A DNA stretch of 64,000 bases from Bacillota bacterium (GCA_023414355.1 JAEZOB010000067.1:41369-105368); one strand, 5' to 3'. Positions 55,401-63,211 are shown, numbered from the stretch's first letter. Made by a program: numbers and translations. The notes: generated by a model not told the origin, from the sequence alone.

Positions 55401-55539
55401 GAATGCAGAAATCAAACTCTCTACCATTCACTTCCCGACCATTATATACAACAGCCTCACCCGGCAGATTGTCAGAAAAACTCTCCCATACTTTGCCTTC
55501 GCCTTTATATTCAGGTTTTTTATCAATCATCATCGCCAT
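52423..55539 (-). CDS. NERD-domain UvrD/AddA-like helicase
   Basis: 1038 residues. Residues ~10-150 look like a NERD nuclease-related domain: EFDFCILMKNVGMIIIEVKG, with D43, E57 and K59 as the expected metal and catalytic set. SF1A motifs follow: Walker A LVRAGAGTGKTYSMV at 341-355, FIDEFQDTDDAQI near 620, FVVGDLKQSIYRFRGA near 645, TVHKAKGLEYGTVILPF near 945 and RILYVALTRAIRN near 1010. This is a 3'-5' helicase fused to a possible nuclease at the front. With the AddB-like neighbour it forms an end-resection pair inside the operon. Confidence 0.85.
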   Translation of the reverse strand: MAMMIDKKPEYKGEGKVWESFSDNLPGEAVVYNGREVNGREFDFCILMKNVGMIIIEVKGWIADSIFDVAGVDEIIIQGYDKLEKSPKKQARAYRFGLLNLISDKYNVSPLIFDLVCYPFISKKEYYDKRLDIVSEETLTIFKEDLVDPIRLGDKLLNAYNQCKSIPHAEMDDVLMGKIRQHFEPHFQMKKPLELGNQAPYSIVVADAKKLGKKQIHDIVDGYLKGTKAIIFVSSEDMADSILYVLEGDLNEKGILAKKNNLKLKKDANNEFSVKHNSFRIFNFELYVIEDLQDILDDSATIYEGDCSQGERQLLENLAEKSSFNIQQYFIEHASPEKNILVRAGAGTGKTYSMVSRIAFLCNIYENPTVNLIDDVAMVTFTNDAADNMKNRLKQMFINYFILTSNPKFLKYIEDIDFMRISTIHKFAREIIKEASMQMGLGDNFAITSGDYVKEQIYERYLNDFIAKKEAENPNFINEIKLPLYQLRRMLVEFSNQLYNKSIDIKKIKEDELGQAPGLLLFFNEIIMEVIIAAEIEYETKIQESNKIDLRETMIILNDVVNQKDKKKTHLDYKYIFIDEFQDTDDAQIDSFLKIQQLIGKNCNLFVVGDLKQSIYRFRGATISAFKRLNATPERWEEHTINTNYRTDSRLLEIMDDIFQGMGASAWLPYTYDADHLVSNLNGGADEDDLFECVPYHGKNDEQLEVLLTLLKREKSKIIELEKTRMLSKEEKTIALLVRENWQIETIIKGCKELDEEVEIETKVGGDLYQLDSTIDFCKLLMALTNPDNPVYLVNFIESNYVDMPLGYQGLQNEDKSAQTAKLVEALDKYFMARMNKSWNGLVAYVQAHPVLVVLKTICETLQPWNQYSDDIDKQRFYKSNYELLIEKIIKTYSVDYLTLTVIANFVQINILTKQQELARAVAEDQTGIKFLCTTVHKAKGLEYGTVILPFTGQAIDNLKKANTDVNYSSSKLAYSIKVDENKKDCNSNYDSQEEIGQRICEEARILYVALTRAIRNCIWMKDVDKKSNMSWSNFLEV

Positions 55540-55560
55540 GATATTTACCCCCGGTACATA

Positions 55561-56385
55561 TTACTCAAAGAAATCCTCGTTAATCTTATACACTATGTAT
55601 GTCTGAACCTTTTCAAGTCCAATTCCATACTTAATCATCAACTCCGCGAGCAAATCTCCATCTATAAGTTTCAAACTCTTCTGTTGCTGTTTTTCAGTGT
55701 AATTTCTTGCTTCCTTTGAAAAAGAAGATGTTGTAATAAATACTCCTTTTTGAACATCCTGCATTGCACCAACAAATGCCTGCAGCAATGGTCTACCAAT
55801 AGTATTGCTGCTATCATTTCTTTTAGCTTGAATATATATCTTACTTAATCCAAGCTTATCCTCATAAATAACACCATCGATTCCGCCATCATGAGATTTT
55901 CCCAATACTCGACCGGATAATTCATCTGATCCATATCCCATTTCCAAGAGTAAATTAACCACTAACTGCTCAAAGAAACTTGGATGACAGTCTAAAATAT
56001 GGTCTAAAATCTGTCTCTTGATATTGTTTTTGTAAAAGAGATATGTAAGGTCTATCTTTTCCTCTGGTAGCAAATCATCTTCTGATACAGGTTTTGTCCT
56101 CTTTTCAGGTTCTTCCTTTTTTGCAGTATCTTCTTGTCCTTCTTTTACCAATGCGTAAAGATTTCTGGTTCCCTTCTGCCCAACAATTTTGAAATATTTA
56201 ACAGGTGAAGCCCCTGGGAAATCCAAGCCTTCACAATGACATCGTAGTTTTGCATTGACCGCCGCCTCTGGATCCTTAGCTCCAAATTGGTATAAGTTCC
56301 TCTCTTTAATTTTTAAGTATGCTTCCTTATATGTTAAACTCTCATTTTCTTTAAGAACTTCAACCAATGCATCTACGATTCTCAT
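55561..56385 (-). CDS. Mrr-like restriction endonuclease with N-terminal HARE-HTH
   Basis: 274 residues. Residues 1-80 form a HARE-type winged helix (MRIVDALVEVLKENESLTYK, later GTRNLYALV) seen in restriction and chromatin-like proteins. The C-terminal Mrr domain has FFEQLVVNLLLEMGYG near 138, HDGGIDGVI with Asp 170, and YIQAKR (Gln 186, Lys 188), a complete D-QxK active site. Mrr-family enzymes cut DNA according to modification state. Placed directly after the desulfurase gene (11-base gap), it is the best candidate for the nuclease that reads phosphorothioation; that is inference. Confidence 0.85.
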   Translation of the reverse strand: MRIVDALVEVLKENESLTYKEAYLKIKERNLYQFGAKDPEAAVNAKLRCHCEGLDFPGASPVKYFKIVGQKGTRNLYALVKEGQEDTAKKEEPEKRTKPVSEDDLLPEEKIDLTYLFYKNNIKRQILDHILDCHPSFFEQLVVNLLLEMGYGSDELSGRVLGKSHDGGIDGVIYEDKLGLSKIYIQAKRNDSSNTIGRPLLQAFVGAMQDVQKGVFITTSSFSKEARNYTEKQQQKSLKLIDGDLLAELMIKYGIGLEKVQTYIVYKINEDFFE

Positions 56386-56396
56386 AATCTCACCTT

Positions 56397-57590
56397 CTAC
56401 AATTCGTCTCTTAATATATTTATCAGCTGATTGATTTCTTTCTCTGTTGTATGCTTATTAAGTGATATTCGTAATACCTTTGAAACCTGATTCTCCAAGC
56501 CCAACGCACTTATTACATATGATGGCTCACCTGCGCTACATGCTGAACCCGTAGACATAGCTAATCTATCACTTATGCGCTTTATGAATCTTTCATTGTT
56601 GAAATCGTTCTTATCAACAACAATGCTTATGATTCCAGGTAGTCTTTTATCAGATTGATTTGTTAACGAAATACTTTGTATTCTATTTAATTCCACAACA
56701 AGCATCTTATCTAACTGTCGTATTCTCTGTTCATTTAAATCTAAATCTCTTAATGCGATTTCAGCCGCCTTTCCAAAGCCTACTATATTATGAACAGCTA
56801 ATGTTCCTGCTCTAAAGCCATTTTCTTGCTCACCGCCATGCATAAATGCAGTAATCGGAGGAATACCATAAGCATCACTCTTAACATACGCTGCTCCAAT
56901 TCCCTTCGGCCCATATATTTTATGCGCTGAACATGATGCAAAATCCAAACTCATTGTATGAACATCAATACCTATTTTTCCAATTGCCTGTGTTAAATCC
57001 GAATGAACAGCTATGCCTCTTTTGGAACATACCTTAGCAATTGCAGCAATATCGCTGATGGTTCCAATTTCATTATTTACATATATCACCGAAACCATAG
57101 CTGTATTGCTCTTGATAGCATCCTCTACTGTAGTAACAAGTATTTCTCCCGATTCGGTTATGCCAACAAAAGATGCCTCATAACCCCTATCTACGTTTTT
57201 CTTATCACCAAATAACGTTATCGTCGGATCATTGTTAGAATACAATTCGCCATTTAGGTATTTACATGTATTTAATGTAGCCTTATGCTCTGCTACAGAC
57301 GTAATAATATGATTCTTTCCATCCCCATAGTAGCGACGATAATCCATATAACCCTTAATGATGAAATTTGTACTTTCTGTTGCCCCCGCAGTAAAAATAA
57401 TCTCTTCTGGATTTGCTCCCAGTAGTTTTGCAACATGTACACGTGCTTCTTCAACGGCATTATGCGCATTTACAGCTTTGCAATAATACTTACTTGAAGG
57501 ATTCCCATATTCTTCCCGAAGGTACGGAAGCATTGCCTCTAACACTTCTTCGTCCACAGGAGATGTTGCACTATTATCAAAATAAATCAT
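56397..57590 (-). CDS. dndA: Cysteine desulfurase of the phosphorothioation system (DndA-type)
   Basis: 397 residues. Class V aminotransferase/NifS fold: MIYFDNSATSPVDEEVLEAM at the start, the PLP lysine in SCSAHKIYGPKG (Lys 224), and the catalytic persulfide cysteine in STGSACSAGEPS (Cys 351). It takes sulfur from L-cysteine and hands it to DndC. In other Dnd loci dndA is often separate or replaced by a housekeeping IscS; here it sits inside the operon, as in the archaeal dndCDEA order. Confidence 0.93.
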   Translation of the reverse strand: MIYFDNSATSPVDEEVLEAMLPYLREEYGNPSSKYYCKAVNAHNAVEEARVHVAKLLGANPEEIIFTAGATESTNFIIKGYMDYRRYYGDGKNHIITSVAEHKATLNTCKYLNGELYSNNDPTITLFGDKKNVDRGYEASFVGITESGEILVTTVEDAIKSNTAMVSVIYVNNEIGTISDIAAIAKVCSKRGIAVHSDLTQAIGKIGIDVHTMSLDFASCSAHKIYGPKGIGAAYVKSDAYGIPPITAFMHGGEQENGFRAGTLAVHNIVGFGKAAEIALRDLDLNEQRIRQLDKMLVVELNRIQSISLTNQSDKRLPGIISIVVDKNDFNNERFIKRISDRLAMSTGSACSAGEPSYVISALGLENQVSKVLRISLNKHTTEKEINQLINILRDEL

Positions 57591-57599
57591 TTTCTACCA

Positions 57600-57752
57600 T
57601 CACCTATTTCTTTTTAATTTCAACTTCATACTTATGTAATTCATTTTCGAAATCATTTTCAAAATAATGATCAAACATGCCTTTACTTTTTCTTCATCTT
57701 CAATCGACTCGAAATCACACGGACAATTACCCGTTGCAAAAACAGATTTCAT
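57600..57752 (-). CDS. Small ORF between dndE and dndA, possibly frameshifted
   Basis: The ATG at 57752 directly abuts the dndE stop (TAGATG). The frame gives 50 residues beginning MKSVFATGNCPCDFESIEDE. A -1 shift at the A-run near 57687 would instead continue into a frame that encodes MFDHYFENDFENELHKYEVE, which looks more protein-like, and ends at 57604. So it is either a programmed frameshift, a broken gene or a simple 50-residue protein. No family is known to me. Confidence 0.45.
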   Translation of the reverse strand: MKSVFATGNCPCDFESIEDEEKVKACLIIILKMISKMNYISMKLKLKRNR

Positions 57753-58133
57753 CTAAACGGTATCTCCTACTCCTAGTACTTGTAATATATACTTGTCCAT
57801 ATTTCCTGCATGGTTATACATATCCAGTAACAATTCACTCCCCCTATCAATATGTGCTTTTACATACTTTGGAAAGTATTCCTCTTCAGGTAAATACCGT
57901 CCTTCAACTTCCTCAATCAATACCTTAAAATATGTTTCATTGTCTCCAGTGATTGTTTGTCTATTAAGATCTAATCCGTCCGAATCTGTCTCATAATCCG
58001 CCGCAGATGTATTTTCCTTTAATGACCATGCAATAGCGTGCTTCACCAATGTATATGGTTTGTAATTTGTTCTGCTCTCCAACTCCTGAAAAATTTCTTG
58101 AGTTCTCTTTGAAGTTTTTAATCTAAATATCAT
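57753..58133 (-). CDS. dndE: DndE, phosphorothioation protein
   Basis: 126 residues, the usual DndE length. The N-terminus MIFRLKTSKRTQEIFQELES and following TLVKHAIAWSL match the ribbon-helix-helix-like front of DndE; the C-terminal IDRGSELLLDMYN is the conserved end. DndE binds nicked DNA and stabilises the complex with DndC and DndD. It starts three bases after dndD, with GAGGTGTAGGCA as RBS, and its stop touches the next ATG. Confidence 0.88.
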   Translation of the reverse strand: MIFRLKTSKRTQEIFQELESRTNYKPYTLVKHAIAWSLKENTSAADYETDSDGLDLNRQTITGDNETYFKVLIEEVEGRYLPEEEYFPKYVKAHIDRGSELLLDMYNHAGNMDKYILQVLGVGDTV

Positions 58134-58136
58134 TGC

Positions 58137-60281
58137 CTACACCTCGAAAAAATAATGTTGTTCAATAGTCGTTCTGTTTTGACTTTCATTGTTTATCAGA
58201 AGGTATTCCTTTGCGATATACGGCTTTATTATTTTGTAATACTCTTCATTAATTTCTTCATCTGTTGAAAGAATTACTACCTGCTTACTGATATTAGGGA
58301 AGAACTTCTCTGATATCTCTTTTCTATGATCGGCATCAATACGTGCATATGGAGTATCGATAACAAATGGTATGTCCTGCCCTGACAATTCGATAATTGC
58401 CCAATATAATGACAAAATGAAAATTTGGCGTTCACCCTTTGATAAGCGACCAATATCAATACGCTTGAACAACTTATATTTCTCTTTTGATTTGTCAGCT
58501 TCTAATAACTGCTGCAATTGTGGTACTGTCTCCACCTTATACTCGTCATACAATCTCTGCATTCCCTGTTTACCGATTTCGGTAGCAAAAATATCTTTGC
58601 CAAGATTCTTAATTAAATGTAACAATTCTGTAGTGCTATACTTTACATTCTGGAAAAGGTTGAACTGAAAATCATCCTCAATCTCAATATGCGTAATCAG
58701 ATTATTCTTTCTATAAATATGCTGTAAATTCTCTACAATCAGTCTCTCGAGATTTCGCTTTATTGATTCTGATTTTTTATCTAGAATAGTAGACATCATC
58801 TGAGATAAACCGGTACTTAATTCAAACACGTGCTTATTCTGAGCATTATCTTTAATATTTTGGAATGCACGATCTCTCTGCTGCTTTGTGGTTACAAGTT
58901 CTTCCTTGAGTCTGGTCAGGCACATCTCAGAATCATGAATCCTTGTTGAAATTTCATCTTTCTTCCTAAGTAATGCGTTCTCTTTTTCGGCAAATTTTCC
59001 AGCATCTTCATCCGTCATTGCACTTTTAAGAATACGATTAATTTCCATCGCTCGGTCAGCTGCAGTTTTTCTTCTTTCAACCAGTTCAACCATAGCTACA
59101 ACATCAAAATCATCTATAGCAGAAATCATTGCATTCACTCTACCGGAATCCTCTTTTGACAGATCGTGCACAGGCTGTGCACCTTCTTTGAATCCCTTTG
59201 GCTTAAATTTCTTAAGTAGGAATTCCATCAATGCATCAACAGTTTCATCATTTACTTCTTGGTTTTCATTTAAGGTATTCGCTATCTCCTGTTTTCTAAG
59301 TTTTTGCTGAACGTAATAAAAGATTTCTCCCTTTTCCTCAAAATCCAGCTGATCCGAAATTCTTCCTGTGAAATCTCGTAGAATAAAGAAAGGCATTAAT
59401 CCCTCAACAAACATTTTAATCTTTGTTAATGTTTCAGTCTTGATATGTTCAGCTTCTGAAAACTCTTTCAAAAACGCCTGTCTTTCAACTTCTGTTATGC
59501 CACCAGCATTTTTAAACGCTGTTTCAACTTCAATTAATTCGGTTTCAACTTTCTCTAGTTCGTCCTTATCAGTTGCTATTTGAGTCTCTAAATTCGAATA
59601 ACTTGTTTCTACTTCCTCAGCGTTCTTACGTAATCCTTCGTACTGTGCATATGCTTCCTCTTCATCTTCGCTCACAGCTTTTCCTGCATATGCAGTCGTA
59701 TACTTGCGAATAATTTCAAAAACGTCTAATCCGCACAAAGTATAAGCCGCATTCTTTACGTATGAATTGTACATACTCGTAGAAAAAATACTTCCAACTT
59801 CTTCACCATCGAACAAGAAAAATTCAAACAAATCCGGTGGGATCATTCCCTGTAGATAATTCTGGAAATATGACAATTCCTGATCATCAAATATGTGTCC
59901 ATCCGTTTTCACATAATACTTTTCTTCTAATTTCTGCTTAGTGTAATCCCATTCTCTGGTTATTTCATACTCTTTAACTTCACGTTCGACCATTAAAGAC
60001 ACAGATATCTGAACTCTCGATTCAACGACATCCTTATGAAAAGATTTTGAGTTAATACAATCCTTAATCTTTGCAATATACTTTGGGTTCACACTAACAT
60101 AGCCAAACGATAAAGGTCCATATAATGCTATTTTGATAGCGGTAAATAATGAAGTTTTTCCCGCGCCATTCTTTCCACCAATTAAAATAATATTTTTATT
60201 GCAGTCCTCGCTTGTAAAATCAAACTCATTCAATCCCTCGAAGGAGTTGAAATTGTATAACACTATTTTATTTATTCTCAT
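58137..60281 (-). CDS. dndD: DndD, SMC-like ATPase
   Basis: 714 residues from the ATG at 60281, with AAGGAGATCGAAG before it; the start overlaps the dndC end by 14 bases. Walker A is IGGKNGAGKTSLF at about 34-46. A long coiled coil fills the middle, and the ABC-type LSKGERQIFILSLYW signature and VIDTPYARID Walker B lie near 620-650. This is the SMC/RecF-like plan of DndD, the ATPase that couples DNA structural change to sulfur insertion. Length is normal for the family. Confidence 0.93.
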   Translation of the reverse strand: MRINKIVLYNFNSFEGLNEFDFTSEDCNKNIILIGGKNGAGKTSLFTAIKIALYGPLSFGYVSVNPKYIAKIKDCINSKSFHKDVVESRVQISVSLMVEREVKEYEITREWDYTKQKLEEKYYVKTDGHIFDDQELSYFQNYLQGMIPPDLFEFFLFDGEEVGSIFSTSMYNSYVKNAAYTLCGLDVFEIIRKYTTAYAGKAVSEDEEEAYAQYEGLRKNAEEVETSYSNLETQIATDKDELEKVETELIEVETAFKNAGGITEVERQAFLKEFSEAEHIKTETLTKIKMFVEGLMPFFILRDFTGRISDQLDFEEKGEIFYYVQQKLRKQEIANTLNENQEVNDETVDALMEFLLKKFKPKGFKEGAQPVHDLSKEDSGRVNAMISAIDDFDVVAMVELVERRKTAADRAMEINRILKSAMTDEDAGKFAEKENALLRKKDEISTRIHDSEMCLTRLKEELVTTKQQRDRAFQNIKDNAQNKHVFELSTGLSQMMSTILDKKSESIKRNLERLIVENLQHIYRKNNLITHIEIEDDFQFNLFQNVKYSTTELLHLIKNLGKDIFATEIGKQGMQRLYDEYKVETVPQLQQLLEADKSKEKYKLFKRIDIGRLSKGERQIFILSLYWAIIELSGQDIPFVIDTPYARIDADHRKEISEKFFPNISKQVVILSTDEEINEEYYKIIKPYIAKEYLLINNESQNRTTIEQHYFFEV

Positions 60282-61659
60282 CTTCGATCTCCTTAAGGAT
60301 TTCATGATGAAGCCATTGCTGATTAAGCAAACGCTCTAGACTATCCTTCATAATTCTTTGGTTTGAATAATTTTTCTTATGATAAACAGATAAAATAATA
60401 TTTCTAACCAAATCAAATGGAACATCTTTTTCTTCTGCCAATCTTTCCAGTTCGTCTACTGTCTCTTTATCAATTAATGGTTCTTTATACTGATACCACG
60501 GCAGTTTTTCTCCAGTTAACTGCTCATACAATTCAACGAGAGTTCGTCTTGAGAGATCCAATTCGTCATCCCATATTTCATCTATTGCTTTTAACTCTTC
60601 CTGAGTTATAAGTTCATATCCCATTTTCTGCTGAGTTTCTATAAGCTTTGTTAAAATGAGCTTTCTAGCTTCCCATGTGAATGGTCCATAACCCATTTCG
60701 CCTGTTTTTGTTTCATAAACAGTTCCATTCCTACGCTTCTTTTCACGGTATTCATCTTTGTCACGAATACTTATAATCCAAGTTCTAAATTCAGCCAACG
60801 GAATCAATTCTCTATGGCCACTTCTAATGAAACCATTCAAAGATTTGTCATCTTTAACGACTGTACATACCCAACAACCAAATCTGGAATTACCACATGT
60901 CTGTGTTTGTCCTCCAGCATGTACACCTGCAAAAGGACACTCTCCACTATCTGCATCAGCATATAGTGAAACAAGTTCATTATTATTAGAACCCCATGGA
61001 GTGTTTCCACCATCAAGTTTAAGCAGTACATCCCAAACATCATCTGTGGTTAATTCAACTATCGGATTATATACATACGCATCCTGAATAGTCTCATGCC
61101 TATTCATCAGACGATTAGCAAGTTCTCTTCCTTCAATACGTCTTCTACGGGCTTCACTTTCCGCCTTACGAACACCTAAAAGAACCACAACTTCTTCCCT
61201 TTCTTTTCTGATTACATCTCTGATATAATTGGCACTAGGATTAATCTTTAATCTATCTGTACACCATCTGAAAGTTCCATTCATTCTCGGAGTCGGAAAA
61301 CCACGCCCTATTACATTAGCCCAAAATGAATTATCTGCAGGAGGAGTTACCATAGTTGATATTATTGGTAAATCGTCTTTGACTGCTGCTTCCCCCAAAA
61401 GTTTATTCATCTTACTGAGATATATTTTTATCAATGGATTCTCAATAAGCGTATCCGAAGAAACAATATAAACCTTCTTGTTTCTTTCCCTTTCTGGAAG
61501 AGTTAATAACATCTTATAAACCAATTCAACGACGGTTGTAGAATCCTTCCCTCCGCTATACCCAATTACCCAAGGGCGCTTATCTGACTGATATACATAT
61601 TTAATCTCTTCTATCAGTTCCTCTAGCGTATTCTCATTAAAATAACTATTCGTTGCCAT
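60268..61659 (-). CDS. dndC: DndC, sulfur-transfer PAPS-reductase-like enzyme
   Basis: 463 residues from the ATG at 61659, chosen for GAGGTAACAACG eight bases before it. The ATP-pyrophosphatase loop is GYSGGKDSTT (35-40 for SGGKDS). RWCTDRLK (Cys 133) and the cluster CPFAGVHAGG then CGNSRFGCWVCTVV (Cys 241, 255, 262, 265) are the iron-sulfur and sulfur-handling cysteines typical of DndC. It activates the DNA backbone and transfers sulfur received from DndA. The start overlaps the regulator gene by 14 bases, so it is co-translated. Confidence 0.95.
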   Translation of the reverse strand: MATNSYFNENTLEELIEEIKYVYQSDKRPWVIGYSGGKDSTTVVELVYKMLLTLPERERNKKVYIVSSDTLIENPLIKIYLSKMNKLLGEAAVKDDLPIISTMVTPPADNSFWANVIGRGFPTPRMNGTFRWCTDRLKINPSANYIRDVIRKEREEVVVLLGVRKAESEARRRRIEGRELANRLMNRHETIQDAYVYNPIVELTTDDVWDVLLKLDGGNTPWGSNNNELVSLYADADSGECPFAGVHAGGQTQTCGNSRFGCWVCTVVKDDKSLNGFIRSGHRELIPLAEFRTWIISIRDKDEYREKKRRNGTVYETKTGEMGYGPFTWEARKLILTKLIETQQKMGYELITQEELKAIDEIWDDELDLSRRTLVELYEQLTGEKLPWYQYKEPLIDKETVDELERLAEEKDVPFDLVRNIILSVYHKKNYSNQRIMKDSLERLLNQQWLHHEILKEIEDENK

Positions 61660-61984
61660 CGTTGTTACCTCGATGCTGAGCAACCTGGCTCAACAACCCA
61701 AGGCTCAGCTCCTTTCCTTCGTCATCCATTCGCTTAATATAACTTATTATTTTACGCTCCACATCATCTGTATTGTCGCCAAAAAATTCTCTTCCAACTA
61801 GCTGATCGAGCGATATACTATAAATGTCAGCAAATTTTTTAAGTTGCTCTATGTCTGGTGTAGTAACACCTCTTTCAATATTGCTTATTACCTGCTGCGA
61901 AACATTTAGTCTCTCTGCAAGATCAGTCTGTTTGTAGTTTTTGCTTTTTCTTATTTCCGCTAATCTTTTTCCTATAGTCTGCAT
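61646..61984 (-). CDS. XRE-family regulator of the Dnd operon
   Basis: 112 residues from the ATG at 61984, with GGAG ten bases upstream. The helix-turn-helix is standard XRE: IGKRLAEIRKSKNYKQTDLA then VSQQVISNIERGVTTPD (about 5-45). The C-terminal ~50 residues are acidic and probably dimerise. It is the first gene of the operon, under the promoter at 62.07 kb, and overlaps dndC. It probably represses itself and the divergent gene by binding the AT-rich palindrome in the shared control region. It replaces DndB, the usual Dnd repressor. Confidence 0.85.
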   Translation of the reverse strand: MQTIGKRLAEIRKSKNYKQTDLAERLNVSQQVISNIERGVTTPDIEQLKKFADIYSISLDQLVGREFFGDNTDDVERKIISYIKRMDDEGKELSLGLLSQVAQHRGNNDGNE

Positions 61985-62059
61985 GTCTTTCATACTCCAT
62001 AATAGTAAAGGATTTAAAAGGTATAAAGTACCCATTATTCACAGTTATATCACTTATGA

Positions 62060-62088
62060 ATTATAAACGAAATAGTATATATATACAA
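62060..62088 (-). promoter_or_regulatory. Promoter of the Dnd operon
   Basis: Minus strand TTGTAT (62088-62083), 17-base spacer, TATAAT (62065-62060). The spacer holds GTATATATATAC, a 12-bp palindrome that could be the regulator's operator. Confidence 0.65.
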
Positions 62089-62109
62089 CGATTTTATGTA
62101 TTTTAAGTA

Positions 62110-62139
62110 TTGACTAACATTATTCTTGTATTATATAAT
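62110..62139 (+). promoter_or_regulatory. Promoter of the divergent PAPS-reductase-like gene
   Basis: TTGACT (62110-62115), 18-base spacer, perfect TATAAT (62134-62139). It is back to back with the Dnd promoter, 21 bases away, so one bound regulator could affect both. Confidence 0.75.
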
Positions 62140-62148
62140 AAATACAAA

Positions 62149-62178
62149 GTTTTTGTTAGTTTTTGTTAGTTTTTGTAT
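62149..62178 (+). repeat. Three tandem 10-base repeats in the 5' leader
   Basis: GTTTTTGTTA, GTTTTTGTTA, GTTTTTGTAT in a row, immediately after the predicted transcription start and before the ribosome site. One repeat per helical turn suits protein binding. Confidence 0.6.
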
Positions 62179-62202
62179 TTAACTGAGAGGAGAAAAACAA
62201 AA

Positions 62203-63204
62203 ATGATTTGTAAAAAATGTTTAGAAGAGATTACTCCCGCGAATACTTATCCTTCGGATCATCGATATTGTAGAGTATGCGGCACAGAACACGCTAAATA
62301 CCTAAGCGAGCGTCGACAGACACTCACAGCATTACGTAATATGAACTTAGACTCTAAAATAATCCAAACAAAACATCTGATAAAATCTGCTGTTAGTGAA
62401 TTCGGTCTTGATAAAGTGTATATCTCCTATTCAGGCGGTAAGGACTCCACTGTTCTCTCTCATATTGCTAAAACAATGTATCCAGATATCTTACATTTAT
62501 TTGCCAATACTACTAATGAATATCCCGAAACAATTGAACACATACGTTGGGGAAGAGAAGAAAATGGTACAAATATCATTACTGTCATTCCAAAAGATGC
62601 ACATGGAGAAGTATGGACCTTTAAAAAGGTTGTTGAAAGATATGGCTATCCTATGTACTCGAAAAGAATCTCCAACGCAATCAGAACTTATCAACACGCT
62701 CTTTCTACTCGAACTAAAGCCAATGCACAAGGTTACATAGAACGTAACTTTAAAAAATATGAAAAATATAAAGATCTGCCTATTTCTGATAAATGTTGTG
62801 ACAAACTCAAAAAGGAACCCCTTAGAAGGAAGGCAAAAGAGCTCGGTCTAGAATGTGCTATATTAGGAACACTGGCTTCTGAAAGTTATCAGCGAGAAAA
62901 GGACTGGTTAGAATATGGATGCAATGTATTTCATGAAAGAAAAGACAACCAAAGCAGGCCTCTTTCCTTTTGGACTGACGAAGATATCCTTGAATATATA
63001 GAACGATTTAATATTAGAATACCAAAACTATATGATATGGGGTATACACGAAATGGCTGCATGTATTGCGGCTTCGGTGTTCAACTTGAGCCCAATGAAT
63101 GTAATCGTTTCCATAAAATTCAAAATACACATCCCGCACAATACAAATACTTCGTCAAAAACTTCGGCGACCTGATGATAGAATTCGAAATTAATATTGC
63201 ATAG
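62203..63204 (+). CDS. Zinc-ribbon PAPS-reductase-like protein, DndC relative
   Basis: 333 residues from the ATG at 62203, preceded by GAGAGGAGAAAAACAAAA. An N-terminal zinc ribbon (CKKC at 3-6, CRVC at 23-26) is followed by the ATP-pyrophosphatase loop SYSGGKDSTVLS (SGGKDS 77-82). SDKCCDKLKKEP (Cys 198/199) and CMYCGFGVQ (Cys 286/289) supply further cysteines. This is the adenylylsulfate-reductase fold shared with DndC but shorter and with the added ribbon. It is divergent from the Dnd operon and probably co-regulated. A role as a second sulfur-transfer or nucleotide-modifying enzyme is inferred; phage-borne relatives exist. Confidence 0.8.
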   Translation: MICKKCLEEITPANTYPSDHRYCRVCGTEHAKYLSERRQTLTALRNMNLDSKIIQTKHLIKSAVSEFGLDKVYISYSGGKDSTVLSHIAKTMYPDILHLFANTTNEYPETIEHIRWGREENGTNIITVIPKDAHGEVWTFKKVVERYGYPMYSKRISNAIRTYQHALSTRTKANAQGYIERNFKKYEKYKDLPISDKCCDKLKKEPLRRKAKELGLECAILGTLASESYQREKDWLEYGCNVFHERKDNQSRPLSFWTDEDILEYIERFNIRIPKLYDMGYTRNGCMYCGFGVQLEPNECNRFHKIQNTHPAQYKYFVKNFGDLMIEFEINIA

Positions 63205-63211
63205 AAAAATC

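Noticed and set aside
39352..62035. Classical DndFGH (DptFGH) restriction module or BREX
   Set aside because: None of the downstream proteins has the DptF/G/H layout, and there is no PglZ, BrxC or PglX-like protein.
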